A DNA stretch of 64,000 bases from Rhodanobacter glycinis (GTDB lineage Bacteria; Pseudomonadota; Gammaproteobacteria; Xanthomonadales; Rhodanobacteraceae): positions 1-64,000 of the forward strand of contig NZ_RCZB01000007.1 of NCBI RefSeq assembly GCF_006438785.1. Direction: 5' to 3'. The translations under genes and the position numbers were made by a program. Position 1 is the stretch's first letter; each line of letters opens with the position of its first letter. This document shows, piece by piece, positions 18,948 through 27,955 of the stretch. The notes beneath the pieces were generated by a model, which saw nothing but the letters and a program-made list of their open reading frames with translations, was not told the DNA's origin and made no database searches.

Positions 18948-20084
18948 ATGAACGACCCCACCCATCTTGCGCACGGACTGGCTGGCGACAACACGCCGCC
19001 GGACTGGCCGCCGTTGACTGCGCTTGAGGTCGATACGCTGCTGCGCGGCTATCCCGCGCTCGACACCGCGACACGCCTCGACTGGCACAGCCCGCGCCCG
19101 CTGTCGGCGGCCTGCCTGGTCGAGACGGGCCACGCGACCGTCTTCATCAAGCGCCATCAACACAGCGTGCGTTCGGCTGCCACGCTCACCGAGGAGCACC
19201 GCCTGATCGCGCACCTGCGCGGCAACGGCATGCCAATACCGGCCGTACTGAGCGACGCGCACGGACAAACCGCCGTTGCACTCGGCGACTGGACCTACGA
19301 GGTGCACGAACGCGCCGCCGGCATCGATCTGTACCGCGAGGCGATCTCATGGTCGCCGTTGCCCAACCGCGAGCACGCGCGCAGCGCCGGCCGCATGCTG
19401 GCTGCCTTGCACGACGCGGCTGAGGGTTACCACGCACCCCAGCGCGACACCCATATTCTGGTCGCGCGCAGCGAGCTGATCTGTTCACCCGATCCGATCG
19501 CTGCACTGCAGACGCAACTGCCCGCGCGACCCGGTCTGGCTGATTATCTGCAAGGCCGCGACTGGCCGACCGACCTCGCCGCAGTGCTTGCGCCGTGGCA
19601 CACCGCCATGCAACCGCGACTGGCGCTGCAGCGCCGGCTATGGACGCACGGCGACTGGCACGTCTCCAACCTGTGCTGGAGCGACGACAGCGCAAACGCC
19701 CACATCAGCGCGGTGCTCGACTTCGGCCTCGCCGCTGCCAACTTCGCGCTGTTCGACCTCGCCACCGCGATCGAGCGCAATGCGATTGCCTGGCTGGCAC
19801 TGGACACCGGCATCGACGCCGCACACCTCGACATCGCCCGCGCACTGATCGAAGGCTATCGCCAGCAGCGGCCACTGGATGCCACCGACATCCATCTGCT
19901 GGCGGATCTGTTGCCGCTGGTGCATGTGGACTTCGCGCTGTCCGAGGTCGAGTATTTCCACGCCATCACGCATTCGCGCGCCAATGCGGATGTCGCCTAT
20001 GACACCTTTCTGCGCGGGCACGCCGCGTGGTTCGGCACATCACCGGGGCGCGCACTGCTGCAGGCCATCCACGACTGCGCGTAG
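18948..20084 (+). CDS. Phosphotransferase of the APH/choline kinase fold
   Basis: The 378-residue protein has a kinase-like N lobe (ATVFIKRHQHSVRSA), the catalytic loop HGDWHVSNLCW with catalytic Asp and metal-binding Asn, and the DFG-like VLDFGLAAANFALFDLATAI. These mark APH-type kinases, which phosphorylate hydroxyl groups of small molecules such as homoserine, choline, thiamine or aminoglycosides. It lies just upstream of the TPP-riboswitch operon on the same strand, which makes a thiamine kinase role possible, but it is not under the riboswitch and the substrate is unproven. The ATG at 18948 is the start of conserved sequence. Confidence 0.8.
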   Translation: MNDPTHLAHGLAGDNTPPDWPPLTALEVDTLLRGYPALDTATRLDWHSPRPLSAACLVETGHATVFIKRHQHSVRSAATLTEEHRLIAHLRGNGMPIPAVLSDAHGQTAVALGDWTYEVHERAAGIDLYREAISWSPLPNREHARSAGRMLAALHDAAEGYHAPQRDTHILVARSELICSPDPIAALQTQLPARPGLADYLQGRDWPTDLAAVLAPWHTAMQPRLALQRRLWTHGDWHVSNLCWSDDSANAHISAVLDFGLAAANFALFDLATAIERNAIAWLALDTGIDAAHLDIARALIEGYRQQRPLDATDIHLLADLLPLVHVDFALSEVEYFHAITHSRANADVAYDTFLRGHAAWFGTSPGRALLQAIHDCA

Positions 20085-20137
20085 CCGTACCTCAGCAGTT
20101 CGCGCTGAGCGCAGCCGCAAAGCGGCGCACGCGGTGA

Positions 20138-20155
20138 GCGACCAGGGATGGTCGC
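20138..20155. repeat. Hairpin of an interspersed-repeat type between genes
   Basis: GCGACC and GGTCGC pair around an AGGGAT loop, followed by CTTGAGGAGCGAGGAAGTCG. The AGGGAT-type loop recurs in two hairpins of the cluster at 59118-59454, suggesting a family of extragenic palindromes. It may also contribute to ending transcription of the kinase gene. Confidence 0.5.
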
Positions 20156-20245
20156 GGCCTTGAGGAGCGAGGAAGTCGAAGTGCCCAGGGCAAACGGCCG
20201 TGAATCTGCACGCTGCGCCAATCCGTGGTTCAATACGCGTTCTTG

Positions 20246-20323
20246 AAGCGGGGGTGCCCGGCGTTTGCCGGGCTGAGAGAGTCCCTTGGAACCTGATCCG
20301 GTTAGCACCGGCGTAGGGAGCTT
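20246..20323 (+). promoter_or_regulatory. TPP (thi-box) riboswitch
   Basis: The conserved blocks are all present in order: GGGGGTGCCC, a variable stem (CGGCGTTTGCCGG), GGCTGAGAGAGTCCC, TTGGAACCTGATCCGGTTAG and CACCGGCGTAGGGAGC. Flanking AAGC and GCTT form the closing stem. Thiamine pyrophosphate binding normally shuts down the downstream genes. The receptor start codon lies 64 bases after the element, which leaves room for an expression platform controlling translation or termination. This is the evidence that the following receptor and permease carry thiamine. Confidence 0.96.
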
Positions 20324-20387
20324 GCTGATCCGACACGTCCGTCTGGACGTCCGGATCGCCGTCGCTTCGTCCGTACCACACAAGACG

Positions 20388-22577
20388 ATGACGACGATGA
20401 CTCTCCCCCGCACCCCGCTGATCCTTGCCCTCATGTCGGTCATGGCGCTTGCCCATGCCAGCGACGACACCACCACCGAACCGCAGGCCACGCCACTGGC
20501 CCCCGTGCACGTCAAGGCCGACAGCCAGCGTGGCTACCATGCCGACAACTCGCAAATGGACACCTTCGGCAGTTTCGGCAACGCACCGCTGCAGGACACG
20601 CCGGCCGCGATCACGGTGATCACCCGCGACCAGATCGACGATCGCCAGCCGCGCACGCTCAGCGAACTGGCCCGCAGCGATGCCGCGCTCGGCGACAGCT
20701 ACGCGCCGGTCGGCTACTACCAGGACATCGCCATCCGCGGTTATGCGCTGGACCCGGCCACCGGCTTCCGGCTCAACGAGATGAGCCTGGTCGGCGAGCA
20801 ACTGCAGCCGCTGGAAGACAAGCAGCGCGTGGAAATCCTCAAGGGCCTTGGTGGGCTCGAAGCGGGCGTGGTGGCGCCGGGCGGATTGATCAACTACGTC
20901 AGCAAGCGTCCGACCGATGTGCACAGCGCCACCGTCGGTACCGACTCGCACGGCTCGCGTTACCTGGCGATGGATGTGGGCGGCTGGCTGACGCCGACCT
21001 TCGGCGTGCGCGTGAACGCGGCACACGAGGACATGCACTCCTACGTGCAGCATGCCGATGGCCGTCGCACGTTCTTCTCGCTGGCCGCCGACTGGAAGAT
21101 CAGCTCCCACGCCACCCTGCAACTGGACACCGATTACCAGACCAGCGGACAGCGCTCGGTCTCCGGCTACCAGCTGCTCGGCGGCAACATGATTCCGGCG
21201 CATCCCAGCCGCACCCGCATGCTCGGCTTCGAACCGTGGCAGCGGCCGGTGGGCATCGACGCGAGCAACAGCACGCTGCGCTTCGACTATCGCTTCAGCG
21301 ACAACTGGAGCACGCAACTGTCGGCCGGGCACAGTCATGTCGTGATCGATGACAACGTGGCCTTCGCCTACGGCTGCTTCTACTCGCCGGACTGCGCCAG
21401 CGGTGCCACGCCGGGCTGGTTCTTCGCGCCGAACGGCGACTACGACGTCTACGACTACCGCAGCCCTGACGACACCCGCGTCAACGACGAGGCCCGCGCG
21501 GTGCTGAAGGGCTCGTTCGACACCGGCACGCTCAGTCACGAACTCAGCCTTGGCACCAGCGCGTTTCGCCGCACCATCGACCGACGTCCCTACGTCTACG
21601 ACTACGTCGGCACCGCCAATATCGGCGAGGTCGATCCGCCCTACTTCGCACCGTCACCGAACCAGCCCGGAGCGTCGGCACGCCGGCTGACCAGCTGGCA
21701 GCATTCGGTGTTCGCGCTGGACCGTGTGCATCTGGGGGCCCAATGGCAGGTACTGGCCGGCGGCCGCTTCGTGCGCCTGCATGAGCGCTCCTATGACGAC
21801 GTCGGCGTGCCCGAACGCGATACCCGCCTGAGCAAACTGCTGCCGCAGGCCGCCGTGCTGTGGCAGCCGACCACGCAACTAACCACCTATGTCAGCTACA
21901 GCGAGAGCCTGTCGCTGGGCAACGAAGCGCCGTACTGGACCTCCAACGGCAGCACCACACTGGCGCCGCTGCTGTCGCGCCAGACCGAAGCCGGCGTGAA
22001 GTACGCATGGAGCGATGCACTGAGCCTGCAGGGCGCGCTGTATCGCATCCGCCAGCCGTACCAGTTCGCGCAGCCGGACAACTCCGCCGCAGGTTTCACC
22101 TTTGTCCAGCGCGGCAGCGAAGTGCACGACGGGCTCGAACTCAACGCCGCCGGAAGACTCACCGGCAACCTGCGCCTCACCGCCAGCCTCAACCTGATCC
22201 AGGCCCGCGCGCAGGACACCGGCACGCCGGGCTGCGAAGGCCATCAGGTCGTCAATGTGCCGCGCCTGCGCACGGCGTTGTACCTGGATTACCGCCTGCC
22301 GTTCGCGCCCGATCTGAGCCTGCTCGGCGGCTGGCGCTACGCCAGCAGCAACGTCGCCACGCCGAACGGCCTCACCCGAGTGCCGGCCTACCACGTGTTC
22401 GACGCCGGCCTGCGCTACACCACGCAGTGGCGCGAGCACGCACTGACCTTGCGCCTGAATGTCGACAACCTGTTCAACCATTTCTACTGGCGCGACACCG
22501 GCAGCTCCGGCGGCGACAGCTACCTGTTCCCGGGCTCGCCGCGGTTGGCACGCCTGTCGCTGACGTACACGTTCTGA
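20388..22577 (+). CDS. TonB-dependent outer membrane receptor, predicted thiamine transporter
   Basis: The 729-residue precursor has a signal peptide (LPRTPLILALMSVMALAHAS), a plug domain with TPAAITVITRDQIDD and LEDKQRVEILKGLGGLEAG, and a 22-strand barrel ending in LARLSLTYTF, with the C-terminal Phe needed for BAM assembly. By sequence alone it resembles ferric-siderophore receptors. The TPP riboswitch directly upstream and the PnuC-type permease one base downstream instead point to thiamine or a precursor as substrate. The start at 20388 (or 20397) is placed at the signal peptide. Confidence 0.88.
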   Translation: MTTMTLPRTPLILALMSVMALAHASDDTTTEPQATPLAPVHVKADSQRGYHADNSQMDTFGSFGNAPLQDTPAAITVITRDQIDDRQPRTLSELARSDAALGDSYAPVGYYQDIAIRGYALDPATGFRLNEMSLVGEQLQPLEDKQRVEILKGLGGLEAGVVAPGGLINYVSKRPTDVHSATVGTDSHGSRYLAMDVGGWLTPTFGVRVNAAHEDMHSYVQHADGRRTFFSLAADWKISSHATLQLDTDYQTSGQRSVSGYQLLGGNMIPAHPSRTRMLGFEPWQRPVGIDASNSTLRFDYRFSDNWSTQLSAGHSHVVIDDNVAFAYGCFYSPDCASGATPGWFFAPNGDYDVYDYRSPDDTRVNDEARAVLKGSFDTGTLSHELSLGTSAFRRTIDRRPYVYDYVGTANIGEVDPPYFAPSPNQPGASARRLTSWQHSVFALDRVHLGAQWQVLAGGRFVRLHERSYDDVGVPERDTRLSKLLPQAAVLWQPTTQLTTYVSYSESLSLGNEAPYWTSNGSTTLAPLLSRQTEAGVKYAWSDALSLQGALYRIRQPYQFAQPDNSAAGFTFVQRGSEVHDGLELNAAGRLTGNLRLTASLNLIQARAQDTGTPGCEGHQVVNVPRLRTALYLDYRLPFAPDLSLLGGWRYASSNVATPNGLTRVPAYHVFDAGLRYTTQWREHALTLRLNVDNLFNHFYWRDTGSSGGDSYLFPGSPRLARLSLTYTF

Positions 22578-22578
22578 C

Positions 22579-23160
22579 ATGACCCTGGTCGAACTCGTCG
22601 GTGCGGTGCTCAGCGCCTGGGGCGTCTGGCTCACTGCCAGACGCCGGCCGTGGTGCTGGCCGGTGGGCCTGGTGTCGGTGCTGGTCTACACGTGGGTATT
22701 CGTCGACGCCAAGCTCTACTCCGACGCGTTGCTGCAACTGGCGTTCGCCGCGCTGATCATTTATGGCTGGTATCGCTGGCTGCAGCACATGGGCGCGGAC
22801 GGCCGTGTGCAAGTGGCGCCGCTGCCACCGCAACGGGCGCTCCTGCATCTCGCCATCGGCAGCCTTGGCGCGCTCGCGCTGGGCGCGTTCATGCACCACC
22901 ACACCGACGCCGCGTTGCCCTGGCTGGATGCCGCGCTCACCGCGTTCAGTCTGGTGGCGCAGTGGTGGCAGGCCAAGCGGCATGCTGCCGCGTGGTGGCT
23001 GTGGATCGTGGTGGACGTGATCTACGTGGGCGAATACGTCTACAAGCACCTGTTGATCACCTCGGTGCTGTATGCCGGTTTCGTGGGGCTGGCGATCATC
23101 GGCCTGCGCGCGTGGCAGCATGCAGATGAGGGCGCAACGCAGCCTGGAAACTGCCCCTGA
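22579..23160 (+). CDS. pnuT: PnuC/PnuT-family transporter, predicted thiamine permease
   Basis: The 193-residue protein has seven predicted helices. It carries the family pattern of tryptophans: PWCWPVGLVSVLVYTWVF in the first half and AAWWLWIVVDVIYVGEYVYK in the second. PnuC proteins carry nicotinamide riboside and PnuT proteins carry thiamine; uptake is by facilitated diffusion with trapping by phosphorylation. The TPP riboswitch upstream of the operon favours PnuT. The start codon is separated from the receptor stop by one base. No thiamine pyrophosphokinase gene follows. Confidence 0.88.
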   Translation: MTLVELVGAVLSAWGVWLTARRRPWCWPVGLVSVLVYTWVFVDAKLYSDALLQLAFAALIIYGWYRWLQHMGADGRVQVAPLPPQRALLHLAIGSLGALALGAFMHHHTDAALPWLDAALTAFSLVAQWWQAKRHAAAWWLWIVVDVIYVGEYVYKHLLITSVLYAGFVGLAIIGLRAWQHADEGATQPGNCP

Positions 23161-23313
23161 TCATCGGCTTGCCCCGACGGCGGCACGGGCGGGATATCTC
23201 GACGTCGAGGTAACCGCCGGCGGCGGCCACGACAGGCCGGCGACAGGTCATGGGGAAATCCCAACTGAACCCGCTTTCAGATCAACATTCTTATTACACC
23301 GCGTCGGTGCAAA

Positions 23314-23931
23314 ATGACCGTCACGATGAAAACTTCGATGACAGGCAAGCATCTCTTGTGCGTCGCCGCCCTGCTGCTGGCTGCGGCCGGGGCTGCCGGC
23401 GCGCAGAACATCTACAAATGCACGCAGGCCGGGCAAGTCGCCTACACCGATCACCCCTGCCCGGGTGGCAATGGCGAATTGCTGCACCAGGCCGATGACA
23501 CCGAAGTCATCGACCGCTATCTGCGCCTGGGCCAGGACGCGCTGGCGAAGCGTTATGCGGAGTCCCGCCACCTCGAAGCGCTCTATCAGCAGCGCGTCGA
23601 CGCCCATCAGCAGGCGATGGAGGAAAGGGCCCAGCGCCAAACCGACGAAGCGTACGTCGCGGAACAGCGCCAGCGCGAAGCGCAGCATCAGGCGCTGACC
23701 GACAAGGCGGCGGAGCGCGACCGGCTGCAGGCCGAGAACGATGCGCTACGCCAGCAGAACGATCAGTACCAGGATCAGCTGAGCCAGCCGGTCTACAACC
23801 CACCGCCTGCCTACTGGGGCGCACCGTACCCGGGTCGCCATGACGATCATGGCCATCACCGCCCGCCGCCTTCCAGGGAGCCCGTCTTCCATCCGTGCAA
23901 GCAGCTTGCCGGTGGCCGTACCCAGTGCTGA
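23314..23931 (+). CDS. Secreted DUF4124-domain protein with a coiled coil
   Basis: The 205-residue precursor has a signal peptide (LLCVAALLLAAAGAAGA), then the DUF4124 pattern IYKCTQAGQVAYTDHPCPGG, whose two cysteines may form a disulfide. Residues about 75-150 form a Gln/Glu/Arg-rich coiled coil (ERDRLQAENDALRQQNDQYQ). The end is rich in Pro, His and Tyr. The family is common and uncharacterised in Xanthomonadales. The second ATG at 23326 is also possible. Confidence 0.8.
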   Translation: MTVTMKTSMTGKHLLCVAALLLAAAGAAGAQNIYKCTQAGQVAYTDHPCPGGNGELLHQADDTEVIDRYLRLGQDALAKRYAESRHLEALYQQRVDAHQQAMEERAQRQTDEAYVAEQRQREAQHQALTDKAAERDRLQAENDALRQQNDQYQDQLSQPVYNPPPAYWGAPYPGRHDDHGHHRPPPSREPVFHPCKQLAGGRTQC

Positions 23932-24013
23932 AACCCTTGCGCGATGCCTTTGGCCATGTTACGAAGAGCATCGCGCACCAAGCCTGCCCCGGACTCGATC
24001 CGGGGGTGCGCGC

Positions 24014-25594
24014 CTACTTTTCCGGGGTGAAGTGCAGATCCTGGTAGTCCCAGCTGAAATCGGCGGCCGGTGAGATCGCCTGCATCGTCATCTGGTCGAT
24101 GCTGCCGTCGGGATGCAACGCGAAGGTGACGTAGGCATCCTCCATGCCCGGCGTCGCCCAGTGCGTGCGGAAGGTGTCGTACTGCACGTGTTCCAGCTTG
24201 CCGTGCATGCCCGGCGAACGATCGAAGCTGAGGCTGAGTGCGCCCTTGTCCTGGCTGATCGTGGCGGTGCCGTACCACGGATCGCGATAGACCCCCGCGT
24301 AGCCCGACAGCGGCAGCGACGGGCCGCTTTCCGGATGGAATGCGGCCTTGCTTGCCTGCAGCGCCTGCAAGGCCTGCTCGTTGCCCTGGTCGAATATCTT
24401 TTTGTAGTTTGCGATCCAGTCGGGCGACGACAGGCCCAGTGCAGCATCCAGCAGATGGTCGCGCATCGCGAACAACGTGCCGACGTCTTCCGAGTTGACC
24501 AGCACCGCGAACGCAGCGTGCCGATCCGGAATGATCACCACCACCGAGATTCCGCCCAGCACGCCTCCGGTATGGGTGATGATCTTGTGGCCGCGATAGT
24601 CGCGCACCATCAGGCCCAGCGCGTAGGCCTCGAACTGGGGCTGGCCCAGCGCCAGCGGCTCCGGCCCCGCACTGAGCGGGATCAGGGTCTGCGGCGTCCA
24701 CATGGCCTGCGAAGCGGCCTCGCTGAACAGGCGTTTGCCGTCGCCCAGCGCGCCATGCTTCAACTGCGCCTGCAGCCAGCGGCCCATGTCCGTTGCGCTG
24801 GACAGCAGCGAGCCAGCCGGCGCGATCACGTCGCCGGTCATCACCGTGGTCAGCACCGACTGCGGACCGGCACCACGCACCGGCCCGGACATTTTCGCGT
24901 GCAGCGAGGCCTGGTTCGCCACGCGCGCGTCGATGCTCACCCGGGTGTCGTGCATGCCCAGCACGTCTAGAACGTGCTGCTGCACGAAGTCTTCCCAGCG
25001 CTGGCCGGACACCGCCTCGATCAGCTCGCCGGCGGCGCTGTACAACACGTTGTCGTAGGCGAGGCCGCTGCGGAACGTCGTGGCCGGTTTCAGATAGCGC
25101 AGCGCGTGCACCAGCTCGGCACGCGAACGGTTGGTGGCGGGAAACCACAGCAGGTCGCCCGCGCCCAGGCCCAGCCCGCTGCGATGGACCAGCAAGTCGG
25201 TGACGGTCATTTCCTGCGACGCGTAGGCGTCGTACATGCGGAATCCCGGCAGCCGGTCGGCCACCCGGTCGTCCCACTTCAGCTTGCCCTGGTCGACCAG
25301 GATCGCCAGCGCCGCCGCAGTGAACGCCTTGGTGTTGGAGCCGATCGGGAAGATCGTGTGCGCGTCCACCGGCGCGGCGGAACCGAGCTTGCGCACGCCC
25401 CAGGCATGCGTGGTGGTCTTGTCGCCCTCGACGATCACCACTGCCATGCCGGGCGTGTCGAAGGTCTTCATCGCCCGCGTGGCATAGGCGTCCAGATCCT
25501 GCGACGCCGCGGCCGCACTGGTGAAAGCCAGCGCGGCCGCCAGCCAGGCCAGGCAGAGTCGCGGGAACGGGTAATGCGGGATCTGCCGGATCAT
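24014..25594 (-). CDS. Secreted serine hydrolase of the class C beta-lactamase/D-peptidase family
   Basis: The 526-residue precursor begins MIRQIPHYPFPRLCLAWLAA with a signal peptide ending near AAAAS. The active site has S-x-x-K as SNTK (IGSNTKAFTA), Y-x-N as YDN (YDNVLYSAAGEL) and a third motif HTG (ITHTGG). A C-terminal beta-barrel domain (about residues 410-526, DUF3471-like) follows. Such enzymes are D-aminopeptidases, carboxypeptidases or esterases. It is the last gene of the six-gene peptide operon, 67 bp after the RpiR gene. The ATG at 25594 follows a CGAGGC(GGC)AGC region and starts the signal peptide; the longer frame upstream is not coding-like. Confidence 0.82.
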   Translation of the reverse strand: MIRQIPHYPFPRLCLAWLAAALAFTSAAAASQDLDAYATRAMKTFDTPGMAVVIVEGDKTTTHAWGVRKLGSAAPVDAHTIFPIGSNTKAFTAAALAILVDQGKLKWDDRVADRLPGFRMYDAYASQEMTVTDLLVHRSGLGLGAGDLLWFPATNRSRAELVHALRYLKPATTFRSGLAYDNVLYSAAGELIEAVSGQRWEDFVQQHVLDVLGMHDTRVSIDARVANQASLHAKMSGPVRGAGPQSVLTTVMTGDVIAPAGSLLSSATDMGRWLQAQLKHGALGDGKRLFSEAASQAMWTPQTLIPLSAGPEPLALGQPQFEAYALGLMVRDYRGHKIITHTGGVLGGISVVVIIPDRHAAFAVLVNSEDVGTLFAMRDHLLDAALGLSSPDWIANYKKIFDQGNEQALQALQASKAAFHPESGPSLPLSGYAGVYRDPWYGTATISQDKGALSLSFDRSPGMHGKLEHVQYDTFRTHWATPGMEDAYVTFALHPDGSIDQMTMQAISPAADFSWDYQDLHFTPEK

Positions 25595-25661
25595 GCTGCC
25601 GCCTCGCTCGATGATGTCGCCAGCTGGGCTGGCCGATGGCGTCGACGCCACCGCACAGCCG

Positions 25662-26585
25662 TCAATCCCGCTTTGCGGTCGCCTTCGTGCCGCCCCGGCC
25701 AGCGCTTTTCTTCGCCTTGTCCGGTTTGCCCTTGCCACCGCCGGGCAGCGATGGGCCGTCGTAGCCGACGAATTTTTGCCGCAACTCGGTGATGTCGCCG
25801 ATGCGCCCGAGCACATCGCCCATCTCGCGGATCACTGCGTTGATCAGCAGGCTGAACAGGCTGGTGAGCGTGCCGAAGCTGTGCCACGCGCGGCCCGTCT
25901 GCATGGGGATCATCAGCACGTGCCGGGTCAGCTGACGCGCCCAGTAGCATTGGGTGTCGGTGATGATCAACAGCGGAATGCCGCGCTCTACCACCTCCTC
26001 GGCCAGCAGGCGGAAATGGCGTGAATAGCGGCGTATGTCGATCAGCACCACGCAGCTTTTTTCAGTCGAATCCAGCAGCATGCCGGTATAGGAACCGTCG
26101 CCTCCCGACTCAAACGAAACCCGCGGCCGGACATGCTGCAGCGAGGCAGCGAAGCCCAGCCCGAGGAAGGATCCGTGCTGGAAGCTGGCCACCGAAACGC
26201 GATCGGCCGATACCAGCATCTTCACGATGGACGCCCATTCCTCGGTCCGCGCCAATGCGTAGACGTCGTTCAGACTGCGGATCTCCGCCTGCAGGCTCTC
26301 GTTGACGTAATCGGTATCGGCGGACGGTTCGGGAACCCTGTACAGCTGCATCCACGGCGCGTCGCCGCGCAGTTCCTCCTTCAGGTCGCCGACGCCGGCA
26401 TAGCCGAGGCTGCGCAGGAAGCGTCCCACCGTCATCGCGCTCACGCCCACGCGCTTGCCCAGCGATGCCGCCGTCTCGAACGGGATGCCGCTGATGTTGT
26501 GCAGCAGGTAGCTGGCGATCTTCTGCTCCGACGTGGTGAACGTCTCCCATCGGCTTTTCAGTTTTTTCTGCAGGTCTTTCGTCAT
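25662..26585 (-). CDS. MurR/RpiR-family transcriptional regulator
   Basis: The 307-residue protein has an N-terminal HTH_6 domain (TSEQKIASYLLHNISGIPFE, then SAMTVGRFLRSLGYAGVGDL) and a C-terminal SIS sugar-isomerase-like sensor domain around residues 120-260 (VSVASFQHGSFLGLGFAASL). The tail is unusual: about 30 residues very rich in Lys and Gly. RpiR proteins usually sense sugar phosphates, and MurR senses N-acetylmuramic acid 6-phosphate. Its place inside a peptide-scavenging operon suggests control of that operon, perhaps through the palindrome at 33485-33502. It starts 10 bp after the POT gene stop. Confidence 0.88.
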   Translation of the reverse strand: MTKDLQKKLKSRWETFTTSEQKIASYLLHNISGIPFETAASLGKRVGVSAMTVGRFLRSLGYAGVGDLKEELRGDAPWMQLYRVPEPSADTDYVNESLQAEIRSLNDVYALARTEEWASIVKMLVSADRVSVASFQHGSFLGLGFAASLQHVRPRVSFESGGDGSYTGMLLDSTEKSCVVLIDIRRYSRHFRLLAEEVVERGIPLLIITDTQCYWARQLTRHVLMIPMQTGRAWHSFGTLTSLFSLLINAVIREMGDVLGRIGDITELRQKFVGYDGPSLPGGGKGKPDKAKKSAGRGGTKATAKRD

Positions 26586-26595
26586 CGCCGTCCGC

Positions 26596-27918
26596 TCATC
26601 TGGCGAGCGCCATGGCGGCGCCCGCTATTCCATGACTTTCCACGTCGCCCAGGCGACGACCCAGCATATACAGGAGCGTCGCCGCCACACCGGCGACTGC
26701 ACCGATCAGGGTGAAGAACCAGGCGTGGCTGAGCTGGCTCCACAAGGTACCCAGTGCACCGGCCAGCAGGTTGCCGAAGAAGCCGGCAAAGAACCAGGTG
26801 GCGATGCTGGTGGCGCGGAACCCTTCCGGCGCCATGCGGCCGAACAGGCCCAGACCCACCGGCAGGATATAAAGCTCGCCGGTGGTCATCAACACGAACC
26901 AGCCGACCAGCCAGATCCAGCTCGCACGCGTGCCATGCGCGTCGCACCAGGCCGCGACCAGCGCGAGCATCAGATAGGACGCACCCACGATGGCCGCACC
27001 GAAGGCCATCTTGCCCAGCCACGGCGTTTCCACGCCGCGTTTCGCCAGCCGCGCCCAACGTGCCACCAGCAACGGCGTGAAGGCGAACACGATCAGCGAG
27101 TCCAGTGCCTGAAACCAGGTCATCGGAATCGTCCAGCCGGCCGCCACCTCGCGGTCCACGCCGCTGTCGGCCCATAGCGCGATGGTGTTGCCGACCTGCT
27201 CGTAGGCACCGCGGAACACCACCACGATCGCAGCGATGCCGATCAGCAGCGCGAAGCGGTCGCGCGCGGCGCGATCGAGCGGTGGTCGGGCCACGCGCGC
27301 CGCGCCGCCGCGTGCCGGTTCGGGCGGCAGATAACGGGCGCCGGCCAGATAAATCACCAGCGAAATCAGCATGCCGAAGCCGGCCGCGGCAAAACCCCAG
27401 TGCCAGCCGTACGTTTCGCCCAGCGTGCCGCACACCAGCGGAGCCAGGAACGCGCCGAGATTCACGCCGACGTAGTAGATGTTGTAGGCGCTCTTGCTGC
27501 GCGGATCGCCATCGCGGTAAAGCCCCTCGATCTGGCTGGCCAGGCTGGGCAGGAACAAGCCGTTGCCCAGTGCGATCGTGGCCAGCGCAGGGTAGAACAG
27601 CGGCTCGGAGGCCATCATGAAATGGCCCAGCGCCATCGTCGCGCCGCCGATCATCACCGCGTTGCGCTTGCCCAGCCAGCGGTCGGCCACCATGCCGCCG
27701 AACACCGGCGTGAAATACACGAAGGCCGCATAGGCACCATAGATCAGCGACGAATATTCCTGGCCCATGTCCAGGTGCTTGGTCATGTAGTAGACCAGCA
27801 GCGCACGCATGCCGAAGAAGGAGAACATCTCCCACATTTCGGTAAGGAACAGGATAGTCAGGCCGCGCGGATGGCCAAACCAGTTTTTATCGCGTGCTGG
27901 AATCATGGCATCGGACAT
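26596..27918 (-). CDS. POT/PTR2-family proton-coupled oligopeptide transporter
   Basis: The 440-residue protein starts MSDAMIPARDKNWFGHPRGL. It has the POT signature in helix 1, E-x-x-E-x-F as EMWEMFSFFGMRALLVYYM, then FGGMVADRWLGKRNAVMIGG and GNGLFLPSLASQIEGLY. About 12 or more helices are predicted. POT symporters import di- and tripeptides with protons across the inner membrane. It is preceded by the dipeptide epimerase gene (37 bp gap) and followed by the RpiR gene. The first ATG of the conserved sequence is at 27918. Confidence 0.92.
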   Translation of the reverse strand: MSDAMIPARDKNWFGHPRGLTILFLTEMWEMFSFFGMRALLVYYMTKHLDMGQEYSSLIYGAYAAFVYFTPVFGGMVADRWLGKRNAVMIGGATMALGHFMMASEPLFYPALATIALGNGLFLPSLASQIEGLYRDGDPRSKSAYNIYYVGVNLGAFLAPLVCGTLGETYGWHWGFAAAGFGMLISLVIYLAGARYLPPEPARGGAARVARPPLDRAARDRFALLIGIAAIVVVFRGAYEQVGNTIALWADSGVDREVAAGWTIPMTWFQALDSLIVFAFTPLLVARWARLAKRGVETPWLGKMAFGAAIVGASYLMLALVAAWCDAHGTRASWIWLVGWFVLMTTGELYILPVGLGLFGRMAPEGFRATSIATWFFAGFFGNLLAGALGTLWSQLSHAWFFTLIGAVAGVAATLLYMLGRRLGDVESHGIAGAAMALAR

Positions 27919-27955
27919 GTGCGCGACCTTGCTCCCCGTGCAATTGCCAGCACCA

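Noticed and set aside
20040-21539. 499-codon antisense frame over the thiamine receptor
   Set aside because: It crosses the TPP riboswitch on the wrong strand and shows no domain.
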